From: Rostrohypoxylon terebratum
Lineage: Eukaryota > Ascomycota > Sordariomycetes > Xylariales > Hypoxylaceae
Direction: 5' to 3'
DNA length: 64,000 nucleotides
Assembly: GCA_022497145.1 (NCBI GenBank)
Contig: MU385968.1
Span: forward strand, 25,631-89,630
How positions within the stretch are numbered: the stretch's first letter is position 1; each line of letters starts with the position of its first letter. The notes beneath the pieces were generated by a model that had not been told where the DNA came from, ran no database searches, and saw only the letters and a list, made by a program, of their open reading frames with translations. Shown one piece after another: positions 49,195 through 59,505 of this stretch. The translations under genes and the position numbers were made by a program.

Positions 49195-50840
49195 CTACTG
49201 GAAGCTCATCTCGAGCAAATGTGGTTTTCTATCTTTCAGCCCTAACAGCATCTCGCCGAATAAGCCATTGGCCCAGGAGAACCACTCTCGAGTCCAAGTA
49301 GACGCGTTGAACGTATCTACGGATTCGTGAATTAACCCCAGTCCGTCGGTTGATGAAACGAGCATCTGCAACCCCGCGACGATCTCGCTGTCGTCGTCCG
49401 AAGTTAAGAGTGACGTGATGATTGACATTGGCCACGCCTTTCCGGGTCCAACATGTGGGCCGCCGGTACTGGGTGCAAGTTAGCATTATTCCTTTGAATC
49501 GTGGTCTCATATAAAACCGACGTACCCATTTAGCACTGGCCCGTGCATATAATACGGGTTCCACGTCGAGAGGACGAATTTGCGCGTGTTCTGATACGTC
49601 TCGTCCGAGGCGTCCAGATAATCCAAAATTGGAGCGCTCAGTAAGCTGGGCACGTTGGCATCGTCCATAAAGTTGCTTGACCCAAACCCATCGATCTCGT
49701 ACGCATATATCTTGCCCAACACGGGATGCTGCACCTTACCATGTGTCTCGATCCCATGTCGCACGTTGGAGGCAAATTTGCTCATGCGCTGTGCAAGCTT
49801 AGCATCGTGCGATTTCATTATATTGGCGCATTTTCCAAGATAGCTGGAGAACTGCATATTCGCCGGGATGAATAATTGGTAGATGGTCGAGTCGTCGGAT
49901 GGCCGGAATGCGCTGCGAACCAATCCAGTGCCGCTTTTAACGGGGTTGCCGGCACCTGTGTTTGCAAGCGTCTCTGTTGCGCTGGTCGCTGTTCGTTGGA
50001 ACGTGTACGGCGATTTGTTTACGGAGCCGTCATCGGCGTAAGTTCCGACGAGGAGACCTTCAGCAACGTCGAGAATCGTCTCGATTGCAGTAATCCATTG
50101 GTATTTCCCGAAAAAGCCTGAGTCTTTGGTTTGCGCGTAGTAATCGTGTGATAGCTGCAAAAAAGCCGAAATGGAGTCGAGCTCGTACTTGCATTCGAAG
50201 ACAAAGCTTGTATTGTAGGAGGGCGTCACTTTATCCGTGTCCGCATACCCATTGTCCACCGGTGCAAGGCCAGATTCTGTGGGTGCTTGGAACGCATTGC
50301 AGTACGGGTTGTGGATAATATATCGCGACTGCAGATTGATCGCACCGCGAAATAGAGATGCTAACGAGTCCGGGCTGTCATCGGCCTTTAGTAACGATTT
50401 ATAGCTGCGCATCTGGTTCGCGCTATCGCGAAGCCACATGGCAACAATGTCCCCGGTGGTGACGAAGGTGAGCTTGAGGGGTGTTAGTATCACTGATGAA
50501 TCCATGCTTGGACGGGTCATTGTACCTCTTCGGTCGAATCATTGGCCGCGTAGCCTTTCCACGTTACAGTAGTGTCCAATGTGTTCGGAAACGCATTTTG
50601 AAAAAGTCGGAACAGATCTGGATCTTTAACTGTTCCTTGCATATCTTCAATAACCGCCTCGACATCTGAGGAGTTGAATTTTCGACACGCTGGGACCGGC
50701 CTCTGGTAGGAGAGCTGGTACTTCCCGGCCGAGAAAGGTTCATGTGTCGTCTTAGCATAGTCATCGTAGTTGGGGCATTGTGCAGAGACGGTACGGACAA
50801 GACCGGAGAAGAAGGTAAATAACAGAAGTGGGAGAGGCAT
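49195..50840 (-). CDS. Secreted GH125 exo-alpha-1,6-mannosidase
   Basis: Glycoside hydrolase family 125 (formerly DUF1237) removes alpha-1,6-linked mannose from mannans or N-glycans. Exons: 50840-50526, 50472-49526 and 49468-49195; introns 53 and 57 nt; 511 residues. A signal peptide covers about residues 1-20 (MPLPLLLFTFF, cleavage after VSA). Family segments: LTFVTTGDIVAMWLRDSANQ directly after intron 1, RYIIHNPYCNAF, FVFECKYELDSISAFLQL, RSAFRPSDDSTIYQLFIPAN, DDANVPSLLSAP, TGGPHVGPGKAWPMSII across intron 2, and FSWANGLFGEMLL at the end. An in-frame ATG 63 bases upstream (50,903) is possible, but it would put 21 residues before the signal peptide. A secreted role on fungal or plant-surface mannans is inferred. 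Confidence 0.92.
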
Positions 50841-52469
50841 TGTATTGACTTTGACGGCCCTGAAGGTATCTACATGGACAGGGGAGAGGGGAACATCAGA
50901 CACGAGACATCAGGTCTAAGATTTCTCAGGTTGAAAGAAAGGGCGAGGCGCCCAGTGATATTTGAATATGAATTTTATCATTACGTTCTGGTCTTTGTTT
51001 GTTCTAGGCCATCCTTTCTGGACCGGAGATCGACACGCAGCTAGCCCTGCCACGCACGACGCACGCAGCTTGGAGAGGGTTTCCGAGTGGCCATGTTTTT
51101 TTTTCACCCCTGCAGGAATGCTCGGAGCAAAAAAAAGAGAGCATATGACGTTAATTTGACAGTGTTGGACGGCCACGATGGCAATGGTTCGAGGGAAATA
51201 AACAAGATTGGAGCCGAGATAGGTCGAAGAGAATGCGGGGAAAGCTTGGTTTGTCCAAAGGATACACCGCAGCGGCGGTAACTCACTGTGATTTTGGCTC
51301 ATCGACGAATAATTGTTAGGTACCCCTCGGTCCGAGACATAGGGTCTCGGGGTTTTATTGGTAGAACTTCTGGGAGCATTTTCCGAAGCTCAAATCCTTC
51401 TTCTTTGCGAACTTCCTAATGAAGCTTGACCTAGGTACCGATTAGTGCTTCCCCGCCCTTGAGGCTGACAGTCGTTCGGGGTAACGTAGTATTAAGGACC
51501 TAGGTAGGTAAGCATGGGGTAGGTATTGAGGACATCCAGAATCTAGATACTTTAGAGCTTCAAGGTCTAAGAGCTTGTTTCGAGAACACACCGACTTTCT
51601 GTTAGGTATTTCGCAGGATATTCTTATTGTGAACCCTGACCCTGAGATGTGGTTTAGTTCCATCATACGCGATGGGTACAGCTGAAAAGACGTGATTTTG
51701 AAAGACGGGGAAATTTGTTTGTGTTGGAGCTGAAAGCCACCATGCGGAGAAATGGAGATCAATTTAGTATTGTGTTGTGCATAGTGCATAAATTTATACT
51801 TTCATTAAGCTTGGTGTATTTTGCTTTTCGTATTCGTAAATTTAATTTGCTGGGTTTTCTTATTGTTATTCTTACCTAATTTTTAAAAATCCAAATTCAC
51901 CTCGTTTCTTGGAATGTCGCGATGGTTGAACTTATAATTACTTGTAGTGGCCCCGTCTACCATGTACGACCATAGGATCTGGAAAGCTCAGGATCCCGTC
52001 CGCTCTCCTAATAGATAAACCAGATACCGCCAGATTAGTAGTTGGGTCGGTGACGACCAGCGAATCCCTGGTGTTGTACATTTCTTTTTTTTGCTCTTCT
52101 CTCTCTCCTTCAAGCACGATGCTAATTGAGATGACGCGCTCTTTTCAATTCTCCCTATTTTAATGACTTGTTCTCATCCGGCTGGTGTTCTCCTAATTAT
52201 CAGTAAGTTTCTTGACCGAAGCGAGTGTGCTTAGAACAAGCATTGTGGGTCAGCGACTAATTATTTAGTATGTACTATGAATCCTCTTGGGAGGAATTCA
52301 GGTCTAACCATATCAAACTCATCAGCTCACAAGTTGGGGGACTTGATTTTAAATTAACATTTGAGAAGCTATACACATATATTTTTAAAAGCAATGGACA
52401 TGAAGTGGACTCTCTATCAAGACTCGCCCAAGACTAAGTTGCCTAGAGCGCTGCAACACTTTCTCGGCT
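50841..52469. other. Intergenic, 1.6 kb
   Basis: Upstream of the GH125 gene and downstream of the chitosanase. No gene or RNA recognised; the left third has overlapping ORFs of about 60-130 codons on both strands without motifs. AT-rich around 51,780-51,900 and 52,060-52,160. Confidence 0.5.
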
Positions 52470-53355
52470 TTACTTGATGCGTTGGATAAGCTTGTCACCG
52501 AGGGCCTGGATGCTGGACTCGAACTCGTTGTAGTTCTTCGCATCCCACTTCGCACCATTCTTGCCTGGCACGGCATCCTTTCCGGTGAAGGCAAGGTACA
52601 GGACGTCGTTCTCATCGTGGCCGTTGTTTCCGGTAATCTTCTTGCCGTAGCAAGCCGTGGCGAGGGAGATGGAGGCTTCTCCGACAACCGACTTCTGGCC
52701 GTCGGCGCCGTTCTCGTCACCCCAGATACCGTAGATCTAGGAGGTGTCATCGGTCAGCTCATCATCAATCTAGTGTATGAGAGGGATATGGTTCTTTACC
52801 AGCTTGTCGCCACAGACTACAGCCATGACGGACAAAGGCTCGATACCGTGCTTCTGGGGGTCGAACGACTTGAAGCCGGCCTTTCCACCGACATTGCCGA
52901 ACACGACGTAGGGGTGGATGTTAGCATCCAAATCTCGAATACCCTTGCCATATCCCCTCACGGTGTCGGCGAAAGAAGTGATCGACTGGGTGTCTCTCGA
53001 CTTTCCGCAGCGGCCGTCGTCAGCAGCGCTTTTTTGCGTTCCGTCGCAGTCAATGTCCATGTTGGCGAACTGGCCATTCTTTCCGGTCAGGTAGATGACC
53101 TTGTCGTCCTGAAGGTGGTCGCCGCAGTAGCAGAAGGCTATAATTCTTAGTCTGTCGTTAAGTGGTTCCTGAGAGGTATCACAATTGCTTACAGTTGTCG
53201 TTGTTGTACTCGCTGTAGAATCCCGACGCGAGCGCGTTGCTACACTGGCCCTTGCTCTTGATGCTGTTGTAGAAGTTCCTCACGTTCGAAGGCACGTCTC
53301 TGGCCAGAGAGGCCCCAAGGAACAGGGAAACGCTGAGGAGGGTCTTGAGAGACAT
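52470..53355 (-). CDS. Secreted GH75 chitosanase
   Basis: Fungal chitosanase (glycoside hydrolase family 75), an endo-enzyme that cuts deacetylated chitin. Exons: 53355-53193, 53137-52800 and 52736-52470; introns 55 and 63 nt; 255 residues. A signal peptide lies at about 1-19 (MSLKTLLSVSLFLGASLA). Family segments: FYNSIKSKGQC, FANMDIDCDG, LDANIHPYVVFGN, PLSVMAVVCGDKL, then across intron 2 IYGIWGDENG, VGEASISLATACYGKK, DVLYLAFTGKDAVPG. The acidic residues of DANIHPYV and of GEASIS are the expected catalytic area. Intron 2 is a multiple of three but contains two in-frame TAGs, so it must be spliced out. Codon use is GC-ending. Role: remodelling of cell-wall chitosan or use of external chitosan; which one cannot be told. 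Confidence 0.95.
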
Positions 53356-54815
53356 TTTGCGATACGGGAAGAGGGTAAGTTGCCTGAGACGGTTGATCGG
53401 ATATCTTGAATGTCGAGCTTGAGCTTGATGAAGATCTGGAGTTGCTCAACGACAGCCAGCCGTTATTTGTATAAATTACTACGGTGGCTGCTTACAGACG
53501 ATCGTATGTCTTTTCCAGAAGGAGCTTCATTGTGCGGTCCTAATTAGCTAGCTAACTACAAGGTTGTCGGCTTCATGCCAGTCTCTCAAGCCGCACTATA
53601 CCTAATTACTACTCAAATAGACCGGCATCTATATTTAGAAATACCCCTTCCGGCTCCTTCCAGCGATGCAGGTGAGGCTGCGGCTGAGGTACAACTACCA
53701 TGAAATTAATCAATTGGAGTGTATCACGTAACAGATAATCCCCTGATTAGTCGCGGCTAGAATATATGATGACAACGATTACCTAGACGGAGAAGGCTAA
53801 TGGATCAATAGGTTTCTGACTGATCTGCCCAACGTCATCAATATTTGCCGGAGTCGTCTTAATGCTGCGCGAGAACCGTGTTTATTTTTTAAAGCTGATC
53901 CCCTATTCGAGAGCTGAAGGGTATCATGCTGTACGCTATCCTATAATAGGCTCGCTTTCGGTACACATAGCTCTGTGCTGATCAATTGGCTTGTTCGTTT
54001 AAGCAATTGAAAGCGTCAGCAACTCCTTAATCTACACTTCACGCCTTATTTTTGCGCCTCCTTCTAGACCTAGAGTAGCAATGCTAAAATTAAGCATATT
54101 GGAGATCTTCGCTTAATAGTAAGCAAAAAAACCCTAAGTCTTCACAGCTTTACAGTCAATTGAACCTATTATTTCCTTCGGCAGAAAGACACTGTCTTCA
54201 CTACAATCTTGCACTCAGAAAACGAATGATCGACATATATCAAACATTTTCGCCATGTGCTAATTTCCTTCACGTACGACTCATGAGCTCATCCAACTAA
54301 TAGTTTGTCGGATAGATCTGATTCAGATTTATCGATTCCACGGAGCTTGTATAGGCTTAGGTAGGAGGTAGGTAGGTAGCTGTATGGGTGAGTAATGAGA
54401 TGCGCTTAGCAGATAATGTCCTCGGCTGATGATATTCCTAGATCTGCAATTATAAGAGCATACCTGCTGTTCACTAGGCTCATATATTTAGTCACCTCTT
54501 CCACGGCGAGCCAAGTGTGTTCGGACGACTTGGTCGCGTTAACATTCACGTCACCTGCATGTTTGTTGATCCATTCATTATGTCTCGATTGAAGGCATCT
54601 AGCACCATCGATACATTCCAAACCATTCATATGCGTAAAATATGGTAACAGTGTTGGCTAGGGCCCTAGAAGGGGGTTAAATGATTGTATTGAGTTGGAC
54701 TGTCAATATGTATAGTGAATAGATGACTCGAGCAATAGGATCGATCTTAGCTCCCGACTTAGCTCCCAAGAAGCGATATCCGGGCATCCCTCCATAATGC
54801 GCTTCTTCCCCAACC
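53356..54815. other. Intergenic, 1.5 kb
   Basis: Chitosanase promoter on the left; a possible small ORF at 54,406-54,630 is listed separately. TAGGTAGG words near 54,358-54,380. Nothing else supported. Confidence 0.5.
54406..54630 (-). CDS. Possible small ORF, 74 codons
   Basis: An ATG-started frame of 74 codons with normal amino-acid make-up (HNEWINKHAGDV, WLAVEEVTKYMSLVNSRY, ALIIADLGISSAEDI). It has no signal peptide and no recognised family. It could be a small protein, the last exon of a decayed gene, or chance. It lies between two genes for secreted proteins. Confidence 0.25.
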   Translation of the reverse strand: MNGLECIDGARCLQSRHNEWINKHAGDVNVNATKSSEHTWLAVEEVTKYMSLVNSRYALIIADLGISSAEDIIC

Positions 54816-55148
54816 TTAGTCGCAGTTGACGACAATCCTGGCGCCACCGGCCTCGCAGTGGTTGTTGTTGCCAGAGCAGTGGTAGTGGTTCATCTTTCCA
54901 CAGCAGACGGCTTCGCCGGTCACCAAATGGCAGAATCCGCGTCCGCCACATTGACCGCCGTCGTCAAATCGGCATTGCTATATAGAGAAGGTTAGAAGGG
55001 ATATTTCTGTGTCAACAAGGATACTTACGCCGTTTGTTCGTCCTCGGGTTTCGAGCAGCTCGGGCTCTGCAGGCGATGCGGACACAGCAAGAGGCATGAC
55101 TAGGCCAGTGATGGCGACTAGGGTAGCGGTGATAGATCTGGCAAGCAT
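54816..55148 (-). CDS. Small secreted 8-cysteine protein
   Basis: Two exons, 55148-55029 and 54977-54816 (intron 51 nt, GTAAGT...TATAG), encode 93 residues. Residues 1-24 form a signal peptide (MLARSITATLVAITGLVMPL). A short acidic stretch ending in ETRGR may be a propeptide with a dibasic-like cut site. The mature 53 residues contain eight cysteines in the order QCR, QCGG, FCH, VCCGK, HCSG, HCEAG, NCD, enough for four disulfides. The size and the spacing with one CC pair recall small fungal antimicrobial or effector peptides. I cannot assign a family, and no activity is claimed. It is a complete gene with clean splice sites. Confidence 0.8.
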
Positions 55149-56087
55149 GGTGGCCGTAAAAGTGGTATTTATCTTGAGATGGAGGTTGGAATGCGAAAGT
55201 AAGAGGTCGAGAGTTGGTTATGAATGGTTGAACTGAGCTGTTTGGTAATGAACATATTGAACTTGGGCAGGAGAGTCAAGTTCATTTATACTTCCTTGAA
55301 TCTATTTACAGGCTCGTATAACTGAAGATGGATCATATCACATGTTAGAATGTTTTGATGGGTCGTATAAGTCACCCTATGGAGGTTGAGGGCTATGGAG
55401 GATGCGCTGTCGCATATGGAGGTGGATATGGCTCTGCGCTGGAAACGATCTATAATAACTTCAATAGCCATATTATATGGGATCTCTTGCAAACATCTAT
55501 ACGACTTGCTGGAGTGAAACGCCAGCTTGGCACATTTGAGCTTATGTCCTTGTCATGTTGTCATTTGATTCGATATGGTAACATGGACAGCTAGACTTAA
55601 CTTGGCACTGGCATTGGCTTTAGAATCAAGCAATTATTTTTGAAACGTGAAGATCATCCTCTGCTCAGCCTTCAGCGAAAATCGCAATTCGTGTCGAGGT
55701 TCGCCATTTGCGGCATTATGGCCTAAACTCGGCAATCTGCCAGTGTCATGGTTTTTTTTAGAGAATACCTAGGTACCTACCTAATAGGTCATATTTCAAT
55801 ATGAGTAAATCGAAACGGTAACCATCGATTGGTTACTTACAGTAATCATACCTGATGCCCTTCAGGCCAACTACAGGCGCTATCTATTCGGCGCGGTGGT
55901 CCTGGGATGTATGTACACAACGCCTGTAAATTGTTATAAGAAACCCGCCATGATGCCCCAAAAGCCCCCGATACCCCGACCTTCTCCTGGTTTGAACCGC
56001 GCCCAGACGGCGGACCAGCCTGCCAGCCCAACCAATAAATCGACATATTCCAGTATTAGACCCCGCGCCAATCCTTTCTTCTTTTAC
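55149..56087. other. Intergenic, 0.9 kb
   Basis: Upstream of the Cys-rich peptide gene and downstream of the interrupted membrane-protein gene. No coding region supported. Confidence 0.5.
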
Positions 56088-56757
56088 TTAAAACGCATCA
56101 TCCATTGGGAAAGGCATCATGCCAATAATAACCTCGCCATACTCTTCCTGTTCTTCTGGACTGAGATGGCCAGTCCTAGGGATGATAACGGATCGTCTAC
56201 TCTGGAAGAGCAACGAGAAGGCCGCTGCAACTACGGGTAATACCACGAGGTCGAAGTCTAAGATTCCGTCGAGAGCGCTGTCTGATTTCTGAGACAGGCT
56301 TATAACAAAATGTCCCATCAACACCACCGTGCCGAAAATGTACCGACCCTGATGATGCGTGACATTACGGGACTGGAGTAAAAGAAATAAGGTAGTAGTT
56401 GTTAGTGAGACGAGATACACACTAATGCTCTTGTTAGCAAATGAATTCAATTCAAAGTATTATTGACTCACGGTATGAGAACCGCGAAACCTGCTCGGTC
56501 GTCCCTACGAAGAGGAATCAACGACACGGCCGAGGCCACGGCAGTGAAACCAGACCCGATGCGCAGTTCTTGCCCAGCCATTCTTAAACCCGCACCTAAG
56601 AGTGGCATCCCAAGTGTTATAGCAATAGCCAATGCTCTCATGAGGGGGTTGCTATAGGTACGATGGGAATAACGAATGGTTGTACCGTCGTGGCTTTTGC
56701 CTTCGACCACCCCCTTTACGCGTATAGCGGCTGCGTTGGGTTCAATGTCTGGAACAT

Positions 56758-57188
56758 TGTGACGAACCTATACTTAGGCTTAGTAAGTATAGCTTCATAA
56801 GGGGGTCTTGATTTTAAGGTAACAGTAATCGTAGAGGTCAAGTGTAATCAATCAAGTGTGTTCGTTAGAGAGGCTTGGAGTCCTCTCCCTACTCGTAGTG
56901 AATAGACTTAGATTGATAACTAAAGAACTAAAGTGAGTGACTAGATACATGGAAAATGCTATGATTATATAGATATCCTCTCTTCCTTCTTCTGTATACG
57001 AGGCCACCGTGATCTGGTTGATCTGGTTATGCGTTCAAGATCACGGAGATCAGTATAACTGATCTGGCTGATCTGGTTATGCGTCCAAGATCATGGAGAT
57101 CACTTCCGGCCGGTGTTTTGCCGCGATTGGTCGTAGATGTTTTCGTTCGTGGGTCTTCTTTCGAGGCTTAGTTTTCAGGATTGTGACA
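56758..57188. mobile_element. Solo LTR 1 (431 bp) with 5-bp target duplication
   Basis: Begins TGTGACGAACC and ends GGATTGTGACA, near-inverted TG...CA ends. It is flanked on both sides by AACAT (56,753-56,757 and 57,189-57,193), a 5-base target-site duplication. It shares position-matched blocks with LTR 2: TGTnACGAACC at the start, TTTTAAGGTAACA, TGTTCGT, CTTAGATTGA with AGAACT, and a TATATA-TTCC segment. It contains a 50-base-period duplication near 57,011-57,102. No internal retrotransposon genes are present, so it is a solo LTR left by recombination. Superfamily not determined. Confidence 0.75.
57011..57102. repeat. 42-base direct duplication inside LTR 1
   Basis: Two copies, 57,011-57,052 and 57,061-57,102, begin gatctgg and end ggagatca, with an 8-base spacer. 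They differ at three positions, all C/T transitions. Confidence 0.85.
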
Positions 57189-57482
57189 AACATCTTTATT
57201 GAAGGATAGGCGACTTGATGGGATATGATTTGTATCAGCAACGCCCGTGTTTGAATGCAACCACGTCGCTTCATGGGGATTGTAGGGCGGATTTTCTTGT
57301 ATTCCTTCTCTGGTAGGATCTCTATTTGGCGAACATTCTGTGCTACATATACGCTTAGTTTTGGGGGGGTTTGGGGGGTTGGGTCTGCCTCCAGTCCTAT
57401 CGCATTTGGCTCGCAAACCCTTGGCTCCCACATAATTTTGAGCCGTCTATGAGGCTTGTGTATGGTCTCATTTTAGGAGTAT

Positions 57483-57878
57483 ATGACTAATGTGTTCGAA
57501 GAAGGAAAGCAAGCTTTCGCCGAGGGAGAGGTTAGGAAGCACATTCTCATGACACCTCTGGCTCGTGCTTCACAGGATGAAGCAAAGGCTTCGGACGGTC
57601 TTACCGAGAGAGAGATTTGCAGTAGGTGACATGTTCGTATTCAATTTCGCAGGTCGTGATGTCACAGCTCATACTTTTACCCTTGCACTATACTTTCTTG
57701 CGGCTCATCCAGAAGTCTGAGATTGGCTCTCCGAAGAAATCTGCGTGGTTTTAGGTGATGGTCTGGTATCTGAATATGATTATCGAGCTGATTTCCCACA
57801 TCTGTAGCGCTGCTTGTCCGTGATGTACGGGACAATACGTCTTTGTACAGTCGTACGGTGGGAAAATGTTGCAAAAGG
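57483..57878 (+). pseudogene. Cytochrome P450 relic
   Basis: Remnant of a cytochrome P450 gene. One frame gives TNVFEEGKQAFAEGE and MTPLARASQDEAKASDGL, the region before helix I. After a frameshift near 57,615 the next frame gives DMFVFNFAGRDVTAHTFTLAL, the helix-I oxygen-binding motif (normally AGxDTTA). It continues with FLAAHPEV-stop-DWLSEEI, FPHL-stop-RCLSVMYGTIRL, the approach to the K-helix (normally ExxR, here GTIR). Two stops lie in this frame (TGA at about 57,719, TAG at about 57,806). Both can be derived from CGA and CAG by C-to-T changes, which would fit repeat-induced point mutation, but that is inference. The sequence then ends exactly where solo LTR 2 begins. The haem-binding Cys region was not found. 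Confidence 0.8.
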
Positions 57879-58223
57879 TGTTACGAACCCGTCTACTACT
57901 TCTGCCTAACTGACTTCGTAGAGCGGATACGTACCCTGGGGTACTTGGTTTTAAGGTAACAATACTGTAGGGTTGACGATTCTGTTCGTAAAAGAGATTT
58001 CATGGGACTCTATATTCAAGTGCAGTCTGAATACTTAGATTGAAAGCTAGAGAACTCAAAACTAAATACAGTAGGAAACTTCCATTCTTTATATACTAAC
58101 TTTCCTTCCCTGGCGACCGGATGAATCGACGAGAACTAATCGTGAGTTCGTCGATTCATCGTTTCAGTCACCTGATTTTCGGATTATTATTTCTTCCGAT
58201 GATCGTATTTTCGGATCGTAACA
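57879..58223. mobile_element. Solo LTR 2 (345 bp) with 5-bp target duplication
   Basis: Ends are a perfect 8-base inverted repeat, TGTTACGA...TCGTAACA. It is flanked by AAAGG on both sides (57,874-57,878 and 58,224-58,228). Related to LTR 1 through shared blocks in the same order. It contains a 13-bp inverted repeat (58,120-58,132 with 58,148-58,160). No internal element region remains. Inserted in the P450 relic. Confidence 0.85.
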
Positions 58224-58228
58224 AAAGG

Positions 58229-58619
58229 AGGTCTGTTGCAAATCTAGGTCATGACGGTTAAGCGCTGTCCGCGGTCTGCCTCTCAATTAATATCATTCTC
58301 ATCTTATTAGGCATAGTTCCCCGTAAACTACTTGATTTAATTGATTACGTACAAGAAGCTTCTTTGTCTAGATGCTAGATGCATCACTCAATATCACAGC
58401 GTGGACCGAAAGACCTAAGAAATGACAATAATATTACGCAAAGAACTCGAAAGTACCCCTTTCCGGGAAAGGCAGTATACATAAACGGACGTCCCTTTGT
58501 CTACTACACATCCAAGGCTGACTGCTAATAATTCCCTCTTCTAGAGAACACCAAAGCTATCTCAATCTCTTCCTAGACTAGTAGCAACCCTCTCGGGGGA
58601 GGTTCCTAACACTTAAGCC
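58229..58619. other. Intergenic after LTR 2
   Basis: About 390 bases. I looked for the 3' half of the P450 relic here and saw no recognisable haem-binding motif. Otherwise it is the 3' flank of the next minus-strand gene. Confidence 0.45.
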
Positions 58620-59263
58620 CTAGGACATGGCAAAGAGGAATCCCACAAAATAGCAAATCCAGGAAGGAATGTCGGCTACAAGGCCCCTGGTCCGATTCAT
58701 GCGAACCCAATCCGCCATAGTTGCCTGGTTATCTTTATCCTTCTCGTTGATGCGCTTCAAGATAGCCATATCGTGCGGTCCAAATGCAAAATGAAGGGCG
58801 TTGAACACGGCACCGGCAGCGTAAAGATACCCAGCAATGCGTTGATTAGACCCTGAAGCTCCTGATATATCTAGACTGCGACCTTGGCCCATAAGGAGAT
58901 TGTTCATCGATGTACCGATGCTCAAAGGGTAAAGTGCAAGGATCATAGCTAGTGAGGGTGGAAACCACCGTGCCTTATAGGCTGGGACTGTAGGGAAAAT
59001 GCGTTAGTAATTCCTATAATAGGTCTGTAACCTTTGACCGACCAGGCCATGCCTGGTTAAGGCTTGTATATTGCGCGGAAAGAAATAATCAAAAACTTCT
59101 TGAAGCGCTTACTTAGTCTATTAGCTTCGGATCGAAGATCTGACCTAAAATTTCCGAAAGGGCGCAGATATATGTCCTCCGACAAAGTGAATGTCACATA
59201 GGATGTCGAAGATAAAAGGGGTGCTACCCGAAGGAGCGTGAGACCTGCTGTTGCGATTGGCAT
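58620..59263 (-). CDS. Small integral membrane protein, unknown function
   Basis: Exons 59263-59113 and 58987-58620 with a 125-nt intron (GTAAGC...CTACAG, branch ttactaac) encode 172 residues. Hydrophobic segments include TAGLTLLRVAPLLSSTSYVTF, SLAMILALYPLSIGTSMNNLL, IAGYLYAAGAVFNALHFAF and the C-terminal IPSWICYFVGFLFAMS, so three or four membrane spans are likely. A charged loop (KRINEKDKDNQ) precedes WVRMNRTRGLVADIP. The size and arrangement resemble small four-helix proteins of fungal accessory and secondary-metabolite regions, but I cannot name a family. Its neighbours are a P450 relic and an NLR gene. The intron is a clean fit and no defect was seen. Confidence 0.75.
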
Positions 59264-59505
59264 TGTTGTTGTTTTAGGGATCAGAAAATGGGTGGGCTAT
59301 GGAAGAAAAGAGGGATAGATGAAAATAGGGTTAGAGGAGTTAAATAAATCCAGTTTACCATATCGGTAGGTGGCATGTACTCTGAACAACGGTTATTGCA
59401 GACCAACTTACACTCCCTTGCGTTAGCCCATAAATGATTGTTTACCTGACATGGCAAATGGCCACAATTGCTTCCAACACGTTCTCATCGGTTCTCATGG
59501 GGTGA

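Larger units (their letters stand above)
56088..57433 (-). pseudogene. Four-helix membrane-protein gene interrupted by a solo LTR
   Basis: The 3' part is clear: exons at 56757-56472 and 56421-56088, joined across a 50-nt intron with branch gctaac. It encodes four hydrophobic segments (LMRALAIAITLGMPLLGAG; VYLVSLTTTTLFLLLQ; YIFGTVVLMGHFVISL; FDLVVLPVVAAAFSLLF) and a charged C-terminus ending PFPMDDAF. The 5' part continues beyond a solo LTR at 56,758-57,188. With the LTR and one copy of its 5-base duplication ignored, the frame ending SSRLSFNKDV runs directly into PDIEPNAAA. This frame is open back to about 57,431, with no ATG, so an upstream exon is missing or unresolved. I recognise no family. 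As it stands the coding region is split and probably inactive. Confidence 0.65.

Noticed and set aside
52737..52799. In-frame stops in the chitosanase (two TAGs)
   Set aside because: They lie in a 63-nt intron with proper GTAAAG donor, gctgac branch point and CCTAG acceptor; splicing restores the GH75 sequence.
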